A stretch of DNA of 10,802 nucleotides from Nitrospira sp. Lineage in GTDB: Bacteria; Nitrospirota; Nitrospiria; Nitrospirales; Nitrospiraceae. The position numbers and the translations under genes are program-made. A model generated the notes under the pieces. That model did no database searches. It was not told the DNA's origin and worked only from the letters and a program-made list of their open reading frames with translations. Position 1 is the stretch's first letter; every line of letters begins with the position of its first letter. Of this stretch, positions 6,265 through 10,802 are shown in pieces. Where the stretch lies: assembly GCA_015904055.1 (NCBI GenBank), contig JABMDE010000031.1:27556-38357 (forward strand), in the 5' to 3' direction.

Positions 6265-6500
6265 AGGCAGCCTGATTGTGACCTCAGCAAGGTAAGCAGT
6301 TGGATGGCTGGATCTGTTTGATGGGCGCAGCAGGACAGAACAGAGACGAGAAAATATGCGTACTGTGGGACGTGTCTTACAATTCAAAATTGCAGCCATC
6401 AGAGCCGCACCGGACTCGCACACTATGCTGAGTACGCGTAAAGCGGATGTAGCCTATGAGGACCGATATGATGATGAGCGTCTGCGCACAGAAGTGACAC

Positions 6501-6923
6501 TCAATCTAAACGAGGGGCCATCGCAATCTGCCGGAAGACTTCCGCATAGGCGCCGGCCGGGGCGCTGGCTTTGGGGTCGGCGAACACGGCTCGCCAGCGG
6601 TTCAATCCCAGCACGCCTTCTCCATAGGGGATCGTCGCCACCTGGCTGCGATGCTCGGCAATCGCCAGCATCTTTTTCGCCACATAGGCGTCGATATAGT
6701 CCAGCCGGTTCCAGGTCGCAAGCGGCCCCCAGATTTCATAGGCCCAGAGGCCGGCGGTTAGGATCACGCCCGACTCAAGAATGCATTCCTTCGCCAACTT
6801 GCCGGCCAGCCGATGCGCCGGATGGCGGTCGAGTTCTTCATCCAACGTATAGACCTCTGCCGGCTGTGCGCGGGTGAGCAGTTCGACCAGACCGCACGAT
6901 GCGGAGTATTTGTGGAACTTCAA
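6501..6923 (-). CDS. Unrecognised protein, 5'-truncated, copy 1
   Basis: I do not recognise the family. The frame gives 140 residues from a TTG codon (KFHKYSASCGLVELL...), followed by AEVYTLDEELDRHPAHRLAGKLAKE, a hydrophobic aromatic patch GLWAYEIWGPLATWNRLDYIDAY, then VAKKMLAIAEHRSQVATIPYGEGVLGLNRWRAVF and an Ala-rich tail, with TGA at 6501-6503. The TTG is probably not the true start. The same frame reads back to about 6980 as SVCAALPFLFHKVHGGTDLKFHKY, which looks like real protein, and a stop follows at 6996-6998 just before RAYT-derived DNA at 7008. The 5' part of the gene therefore appears to have been removed at the repeat/transposon junction. The equivalent gene of copy 2 (10424 onward) is nearly identical, which supports the frame. 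No signal peptide or metal motif is visible. Confidence 0.6.
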   Translation of the reverse strand: MKFHKYSASCGLVELLTRAQPAEVYTLDEELDRHPAHRLAGKLAKECILESGVILTAGLWAYEIWGPLATWNRLDYIDAYVAKKMLAIAEHRSQVATIPYGEGVLGLNRWRAVFADPKASAPAGAYAEVFRQIAMAPRLD

Positions 6924-7007
6924 GTCAGTCCCACCATGAACCTTATGGAAGAGGAACGGAAGAGCTGCACAGACTGACCAGATGGCACGTCCTGGTCAAA
7001 AAACCGC

Positions 7008-7166
7008 GGAGCAGCTATCGCGCGACGGTGGGTGAGACGACGGCTCCACCCTTCTTGACCACCGATTGGATTCTCGCCTACTTTGGCCAGCAGGTGGGTC
7101 CGGCTCAAGAGCAGTATCGGACCTTTGAGGCTGAGGGACGGGGTGGGCCACGGCCGTGGGAATAGC
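7008..7166 (+). mobile_element. Internal fragment of a third RAYT transposase
   Basis: The stretch parallels 1391-1549 of the near-complete element without gaps: RSSYRATVGETTAPPFLTTDWILAYFGQQVGPAQEQYRTFEAEGRGGPRPWE. The next codon, Gln in the other copy, is TAG here (7163-7165). Both ends are lost: on the left it meets the truncated unrecognised gene, on the right an IS3-type end. It lies on the same strand as pgm copy 2 and upstream of it, matching the placing of the other RAYT remnant before pgm copy 1. Confidence 0.85.
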
Positions 7167-7320
7167 TGAGGTTGCCCTGAAAAAACAGACACGTTGCTAG
7201 GCCTCACTCTCCTACCGTTCGAACTCTTCCGGACTCCGATAGCCAAGCGCCTAATGAAGGCGCTGCCGATTATAGAAGACCTCTAAGGCCTATACTGTGC
7301 CTGCAGCCATCACCTGCGCG
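7167..7320 (-). mobile_element. Tail of a second IS3-family element
   Basis: TGAGGTTGCCCTGAAAAAAC at 7167 has the form of an IS3-type terminus (TGA...GCCC...AAAACAGAC). Inward from it, the minus strand encodes the OrfB C-terminus ALEVFYNRQRLH-stop-ALGYRSPEEFER followed by TAG at 7212-7214. This is the classic 'FYN..R.H.ALGY.SP.EFE' ending of IS3-group transposases and differs from the class of the remnant at 2754. Two in-frame TAG codons (7251-7253 and 7290-7292), both one change from a Gln codon, show it is inactive. The inner limit near 7320 is approximate, as the reading stops being recognisable there. Confidence 0.75.
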
Positions 7321-7379
7321 AGTATAGACAACCCCCTCACCGTGACCGATTGTTACTTCACCACAATCGCGCAGTAGTG

Positions 7380-7408
7380 TTGACAGTGCCTCCGTTCTGG
7401 ACTACACC
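7380..7408 (+). promoter_or_regulatory. Promoter of pgm copy 2, probably leaderless
   Basis: TTGACA (7380-7385), 17 bases, TACACC (7403-7408), then six bases to the ATG at 7415. It is identical to the copy-1 element although the six bases after it differ (TCATAC here, TTTGCC in copy 1). No Shine-Dalgarno is visible, so translation from a transcript starting at or near the ATG is the simplest reading. Confidence 0.55.
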
Positions 7409-7414
7409 TCATAC

Positions 7415-9064
7415 ATGCCCACGCATCCCCTGGCAGGACAACCGGCGCCGGCTTCCAGTCTCGTCGATCTCGACACACTCCTGACGGCCTATCTGGCAGA
7501 GAAACCGGACCCGGCCATTCGCGCGCAACGAGTCTCATTCGGCACATCCGGGCATCGCGGCTCCTCTCTGAAGCGAAGTTTCAATGAGCGGCATATTCTC
7601 GCCGTCACCCAAGCAATCTGTGACTACCGCCTCGGCCAGGCCACGACCGGACCACTGTATCTCGGCATCGACACCCATGCGCTGTCGCAACCGGCCTGCA
7701 ACTCGGCTCTGGAAGTCCTGGCCGCCAACGGCGTGAACGTGATGATCGATCGAGACGGCGGCTATACGCCGACACCGGTCATCTCACATGCCATCCTCAC
7801 CTATAACCGTGGCCGAACATCGGGCTTGGCCGACGGCATCGTCATCACCCCGTCCCACAATCCACCGGAAGACGGCGGCATCAAATACAACCCGCCCCAA
7901 GGTGGACCGGCTGATACACAAGTCACCAAGTGGATCGAAGATCGTGCGAACGCGCTCCTGGCCGCCGATCTCCAAGGCGTCACACGGCTTCCTCTTGATC
8001 AAGCCAGACGCGCCCCGACCACACATCGGCACGACTATATCGACGCCTATGTCAGTGACCTCGGAAACGTGATCGATATGGAGGCGATCAAAGCGGCCAA
8101 GCTGAGGCTTGGAATCGATCCTCTCGGTGGTTCCGGGATCGCCTACTGGCAACCAATCGCTGAACGGTATGGGTTGAACATTGAGGTTGTGAATCCGACC
8201 GTCGATGCCACCTTTCGCTTCATGCCGCTGGATTGGGACGGGAAGATCCGTATGGACTGTTCCTCTCTCTTCGCCATGGCAAACTTGATCGCGCTCAAAG
8301 ACCGGTTCGACGTGGCCTTCGGCAACGACGCCGACAATGACCGGCATGGCATCGTCACCCGCTCCGCCGGATTAATGAATCCAAATCATTACCTCGCCGT
8401 CTCGATCTTCTATCTGTTTTCCCATCGCCATGGATGGAACCCCGCTGCCGGCATCGGCAAAACTCTGGTCAGTAGCAGCCTCATCGATCGCGTTGCCGCA
8501 AAACTCAAGCGGAAACTGGTCGAAGTTCCAGTCGGCTTCAAATGGTTCGTCAGCGGCTTGCTGGACGGCTCCCTCGGTTTCGGCGGAGAAGAAAGCGCAG
8601 GCGCGTCGTTTTTGCGGCAGGATGGCACCGTCTGGTCCACCGACAAGGACGGCATCATCATGAATCTGTTGGCCGCAGAGATGATGGCCAGGACCGGCAA
8701 GGATCCGGCGCAACTCTATCGCGACCTGACGAAGGAATTGGGCGAGCCGGTCTATGAACGCATCGACGCACCGGCCACAACGGAGCAGAAAGCCGTTCTG
8801 TCGAAGCTCTCCCCAGACCAGGTGAAGGCCACCGAATTAGCCGGCGACAGGATTGTGGCCATGCTGACGACCGCACCGGGCAACGGCGCTGCCATCGGTG
8901 GATTGAAAGTGGTGACGGAGCAGGGCTGGTTCGCCGCCAGACCGTCGGGGACCGAGGATGTGTACAAGCTCTACGCAGAAAGCTTCCGGGGGAAGGACCA
9001 TCTCACGAAGATTCAGGCAGAGGCGCAGGACATTGTGGCAAAGGCCTTGGCCGCACACTCGTAA
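7415..9064 (+). CDS. pgm: Phosphoglucomutase (alpha-D-glucose phosphate-specific), intact
   Basis: The 549-residue product has the usual length for the bacterial Pgm family (EC 5.4.2.2), which interconverts glucose-1-phosphate and glucose-6-phosphate in the cytoplasm, feeding glycogen, trehalose and UDP-/ADP-glucose synthesis or breakdown. All four active-site loops are present: GTSGHRGS (43-50) with the phosphoserine loop [11 protein letters not shown] (Ser147); the Mg2+ loop [10 protein letters not shown] with Asp305, Asp307 and Asp309; the sugar-specificity loop [10 protein letters not shown] (390-399); and the phosphate-binding loop [12 protein letters not shown] (509-520). The N-terminus [23 protein letters not shown] matches the family start, so ATG 7415 is right even though there is no Shine-Dalgarno. 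It is the working copy of the duplicated pair; the copy at 3470 is frameshifted. The membrane-protein gene follows 39 bases later on the same strand. Confidence 0.97.
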   Translation: MPTHPLAGQPAPASSLVDLDTLLTAYLAEKPDPAIRAQRVSFGTSGHRGSSLKRSFNERHILAVTQAICDYRLGQATTGPLYLGIDTHALSQPACNSALEVLAANGVNVMIDRDGGYTPTPVISHAILTYNRGRTSGLADGIVITPSHNPPEDGGIKYNPPQGGPADTQVTKWIEDRANALLAADLQGVTRLPLDQARRAPTTHRHDYIDAYVSDLGNVIDMEAIKAAKLRLGIDPLGGSGIAYWQPIAERYGLNIEVVNPTVDATFRFMPLDWDGKIRMDCSSLFAMANLIALKDRFDVAFGNDADNDRHGIVTRSAGLMNPNHYLAVSIFYLFSHRHGWNPAAGIGKTLVSSSLIDRVAAKLKRKLVEVPVGFKWFVSGLLDGSLGFGGEESAGASFLRQDGTVWSTDKDGIIMNLLAAEMMARTGKDPAQLYRDLTKELGEPVYERIDAPATTEQKAVLSKLSPDQVKATELAGDRIVAMLTTAPGNGAAIGGLKVVTEQGWFAARPSGTEDVYKLYAESFRGKDHLTKIQAEAQDIVAKALAAHS

Positions 9065-9103
9065 CGACACCCGCTGCCATGTTCGGCGCGCATACTTGCA
9101 TGC

Positions 9104-9319
9104 ATGTTTGAGATCGGCAGCACGGCAATCCTGATCTGGGGACTCATCTTTGGGTCTGTCGGCACGGGATTCGCGATCTATGGAAAACGACAAAAGGCGA
9201 TCGTCCCGCTCTGCGTAGGGATCGCCCTCTGTGTCGTCCCCTATTTCATTGCCAACGTCTATGTGCTTGTCGCCGTCGGTTGTGTCTTAGCCGCTATTCC
9301 GTATTTCGTGCGCTGGTAA
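9104..9319 (+). CDS. 71-residue membrane protein, copy 2
   Basis: The product is three closely packed hydrophobic segments (about 8-26, 33-49, 51-68) with a basic turn GKRQK at 27-31, the same architecture and length as 5179-5394. It follows pgm by 39 bases on the same strand, the spacing seen in copy 1, so co-transcription with pgm is likely. No Shine-Dalgarno precedes the ATG. A CATACT sequence seven bases before it (CATAAC in copy 1) might be a -10 box for a second leaderless start, but it has no good -35. The function is unknown; the fixed pairing with pgm in both copies may simply reflect the duplication. Confidence 0.75.
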   Translation: MFEIGSTAILIWGLIFGSVGTGFAIYGKRQKAIVPLCVGIALCVVPYFIANVYVLVAVGCVLAAIPYFVRW

Positions 9320-9347
9320 CGCGACGTGAACCCATGAGGGAATGGCG

Positions 9348-10127
9348 TCATTGCGTGAGATGATTGTTGGCCAGAAGGATCGGTTGTATTGCCAGACCTT
9401 TGCGAACACCAGACCAGAGTACGCTGGGTGCTGTTAACGCTTCATAGGCCTGTCTGACCGAAGCAACCGTAAAGACCTGCGTAACATCCGGTGCTCTCCC
9501 CTTTCTGTTCTCCACTGACGGCACAAGGACCATCTGAAGACCGGCCTGCCGGGCTGCCAATACTTTTAATCCTACCTCACCGACCGGCCCGATATGACCG
9601 TCTGAAGTGATCGTACCTGTGATCACACGATTCCGGGGAATCGATTCCCCCTTCGCCATGGCCGCGACCGAGAGACCGACCATAGCCGAGAGACTGGGAC
9701 CATCGATAATAAGGCCCGGTTCAAGTGCCCCCAACCCCACGCTCCACGAGTCGCTGGACAGACCAAGCGCCCGCGCTGTGTTCACAATTGCCTGTTTCGT
9801 CGCGGTTTGGGTTATTGTCGAGAACCGGCCTGGCCCAACCGTAAAATGAACCTCAAGCCCGTCGGCGTCGTTCCGCGTCGCAAAGACCACCATGAGATAG
9901 ATGACCTTCCCGCTATACGTGACCTTCCCCGTGGGAGTCTCCTCCATCAGAACACACAACAGCGGGATATACTGTTCGCGCGGATCGGCATCAGGGCCGG
10001 CTGCATCCGCAAAACCCGTGAGGCACACGACGCTCAACAGCAGAGCCACGCACCCTATCGATACAGAATCGATCCCATAACGAAAACATTGGCGGACTCG
10101 GTTCCAACTCATTGCCCGGCTGTTCAT
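9348..10127 (-). CDS. Exported protein with Lon-type (S16) protease domain, intact
   Basis: The 259-residue product has an N-terminal basic region, a hydrophobic segment at about 23-41 (SIGCVALLLSVVCLTGFA) and an ADAAG sequence that could be cleaved by signal peptidase I, so it is exported or membrane-anchored. Residues 54-135 form an unassigned domain. The C-terminal half is a Lon proteolytic domain without ATPase: DGPSLSAMVGLSVAA supplies the Ser nucleophile (Ser145, as in Lon GPSAG), and TGTITSDGHIGPVGEVGLKVLAARQAG supplies the general-base Lys (Lys188). The family includes small secreted S16 proteins that are usually annotated as hypothetical; proteolytic activity is inferred from the dyad. 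The start is set by an AAGAGGAG Shine-Dalgarno at 10134-10141. The gene converges on the membrane-protein gene, with 28 bases between the stops. Confidence 0.85.
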   Translation of the reverse strand: MNSRAMSWNRVRQCFRYGIDSVSIGCVALLLSVVCLTGFADAAGPDADPREQYIPLLCVLMEETPTGKVTYSGKVIYLMVVFATRNDADGLEVHFTVGPGRFSTITQTATKQAIVNTARALGLSSDSWSVGLGALEPGLIIDGPSLSAMVGLSVAAMAKGESIPRNRVITGTITSDGHIGPVGEVGLKVLAARQAGLQMVLVPSVENRKGRAPDVTQVFTVASVRQAYEALTAPSVLWSGVRKGLAIQPILLANNHLTQ

Positions 10128-10423
10128 GACCCGCTCCTCTTGATACCGCTTGCCTAGCCTTATCGGCAGACTTGTCTTCCGGCATAAGAGGGAGCCTGAT
10201 TATGACTTTGGCGTGGAAGCAGTTAGATCGCTGAATCTGTTTGATGGGCGCAGCAGGAAAGAACGGAGGCGATAGAACGTACGTACTGTGCGGCGCGGCT
10301 TGCAATCCAGGATTGCAGCCATCAGGGCCTCAACGGAATCGCACATCACGCTGGGTACGCTTGAAGCTGGTGCAGCCTATGAGGGCCGATATGATGATGC
10401 GCGTCTGGGCACGGAAGTGATGC
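10128..10423. other. Intergenic gap between the S16 gene and the unrecognised gene, copy 2
   Basis: This is the counterpart of 6204-6500, nearly the same length. It carries the S16 ribosome binding site and the conserved imperfect palindrome next to the start, then a more diverged stretch. I see no RNA gene, no terminator with a T-tract, and no reading frame conserved in both copies. Confidence 0.5.
10159..10188 (-). repeat. Imperfect palindrome in the S16 leader, copy 2
   Basis: Identical to 6235-6264: outer CTTAT/ATAAG arms and inner AGAC/GTCT arms, 31-61 bases ahead of the S16 ATG. The flanking sequence further upstream differs between copies, so this block is kept better than its surroundings. 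Confidence 0.4.
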
Positions 10424-10802
10424 TCAGCTCGAACGAGGTGTCATCGCAACCCGCCGGAAGACTTCCGCATAGGCGCCGGCAGGGGCGCTGGCTTTGGGAT
10501 CGGCAAACACGGCGCGCCAGCGATTCAATCCCAACACGCCTTCTCCATAGGGAATCGTCGCCACTTGGCTGCGATGCTCGGCAATCGCCAGCATCTTTTT
10601 CGCCACATAGTCGTCGATATAGTCCAGTCGGTTCCAGGTCGCAAGCGGCCCCCAGATTTCATAAGCCCAGAGGCCGGCGGTCGGGGTCATGCCCGACTCA
10701 AGAACGCATTCCCTCGCCAACTTGCCGGCCAGCCGATGCGCCGGATGGCGGTCGAGTTCTTCATCCAACGTATAGACCTCTGCCGGCTGTGCGCGGGTGA
10801 GC
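10424..10802 (-). CDS. Unrecognised protein, copy 2, 5' end outside window
   Basis: The reading is open from the window edge down to TGA at 10424-10426 and gives the C-terminal 125 or so residues (LTRAQPAEVYTLDEELDRHPAHRLAGKLARE..., AYEIWGPLATWNRLDYIDDYVAKKMLAIAEHRSQVATIPYGEGVLGLNRWRAVFADPKASAPAGAYAEVF). It is nearly identical to 6501-6923, with scattered changes (for example YIDDY for YIDAY), and these mostly keep residue class. That pattern supports a real protein in this frame. The family is not recognised. Its 5' end lies beyond the window and should show the true N-terminus that copy 1 has lost. Confidence 0.7.
   Translation of the reverse strand, partial: LTRAQPAEVYTLDEELDRHPAHRLAGKLARECVLESGMTPTAGLWAYEIWGPLATWNRLDYIDDYVAKKMLAIAEHRSQVATIPYGEGVLGLNRWRAVFADPKASAPAGAYAEVFRRVAMTPRSS

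Larger units (their letters stand above)
6204..6500. other. Intergenic gap between the S16 gene and the unrecognised gene, copy 1
   Basis: This gap holds the leader of the S16 gene and the 3' flank of the unrecognised gene, both on the minus strand. The part next to the S16 start (6204-6275) is almost identical in the two repeat copies. The rest is clearly more diverged but still alignable, and shares blocks such as GTTTGATGGGCGCAGCAGGA and CCGATATGATGATG. No RNA gene or reading frame conserved between the copies is evident; the open plus-strand frames over it read through the antisense of the neighbouring gene. Confidence 0.5.
3431..6980. repeat. Large direct repeat, copy 1 (decayed)
   Basis: From AGTGTTGACAGTGCC at 3431 the sequence parallels 7376 onward, gene for gene and in all intergenic gaps: pgm, 71-residue membrane protein, S16 protease-domain gene, a gap of almost equal length, and the unrecognised protein. 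Similarity is very high in the genes and visibly lower in the gap at 6264-6500. The repeat begins abruptly four bases before the -35-like TTGACA; the DNA upstream of the two copies is unrelated (3347-3430 against 7321-7375). The right limit cannot be fixed because copy 2 runs off the window at the point equivalent to 6883; coding sense continues to about 6980. Three of the four genes are damaged in this copy. Confidence 0.85.
7376..10802. repeat. Large direct repeat, copy 2 (intact as far as visible)
   Basis: This is the partner of 3431-6980 with the same gene order and spacing. It starts at AGTGTTGACAGTGCC, four bases before the -35-like TTGACA, and runs off the window. All reading frames in this copy are open, in contrast to copy 1. 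The starts of the two copies are 3,945 bases apart; the extra length between the copies is RAYT and IS3 debris. Confidence 0.85.

Noticed and set aside
6356..6877. Plus-strand frame of 173 codons that recurs at 10288-10800.
   Set aside because: Most of it is the antisense of the unrecognised minus-strand gene, and its product is an Arg/Pro/Ser-rich low-complexity sequence typical of shadow frames. The substitutions between copies favour the minus-strand reading.
7784..8347. Long minus-strand open frame (187 codons) inside pgm, also partly present at 3839-4207.
   Set aside because: It lies wholly antisense to a well-identified enzyme, has no ribosome binding site, and its conservation between copies follows from conservation of pgm.
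1..10802. CRISPR array, tRNA or rRNA genes, defence or toxin-antitoxin systems.
   Set aside because: No array of spaced repeats, no cloverleaf-type sequence and no recognisable defence proteins were found; the repeats present are explained by the block duplication and mobile elements.

Overview
The window looks like a chromosomal segment of a moderately GC-rich bacterium, most plausibly a Nitrospira-like member of the Nitrospirota. That assignment rests on resemblance of the small CxxC zinc-ribbon protein, the REP-associated (Y1/HUH) transposase with its 'aggtcttgtaatca' ends and the pgm neighbourhood to what I remember from that group. No marker gene is present, so it is an inference.

Layout. 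Positions 1-930 hold one small zinc-ribbon gene (394-639, +) in otherwise empty DNA. Positions 931-1826 are a nearly complete HUH/Y1 (RAYT-type) transposon bounded by inverted repeats, whose transposase is split by one -1 frameshift. An AT-richer fkbM-type methyltransferase (1835-2611, -) abuts it. Positions 2754-3346 are a scrap heap: a truncated IS3-family transposase with two nonsense codons, fused to the 3' end of a second RAYT.

From 3431 on, the window is dominated by a large direct duplication. Copy 1 (3431 to about 6980) and copy 2 (7376 to beyond 10802) each carry, in the same order: a promoter-like TTGACA-17-TACACC element directly against the pgm start codon; pgm (alpha-D-glucose phosphoglucomutase); a 71-residue membrane protein; a convergent gene for an exported Lon-type (S16) protease-domain protein; and an unrecognised protein. 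Between the copies (7008 to about 7320) lie a fragment of a third RAYT and the tail of another IS3-type transposase.

The two copies differ in health. All genes fully visible in copy 2 are intact. In copy 1, pgm is broken by an exact 20-bp tandem duplication, the S16 gene by a one-base deletion between the catalytic Ser and Lys motifs, and the unrecognised gene is cut at its 5' end; only the 71-residue membrane protein survives whole. The simplest reading is an older tandem duplication, probably helped by transposon copies upstream of each block, followed by decay of one copy.

Functionally, the intact pgm should interconvert glucose-1-phosphate and glucose-6-phosphate (glycogen, trehalose and nucleotide-sugar metabolism). 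The membrane protein and the exported S16 protein travel with it but have no demonstrable link to sugar metabolism here. I did not find a convincing new multi-gene system. The notable items are the decaying duplicate, the 20-bp repeat that could revert, and the probable leaderless pgm promoter at the repeat boundary.
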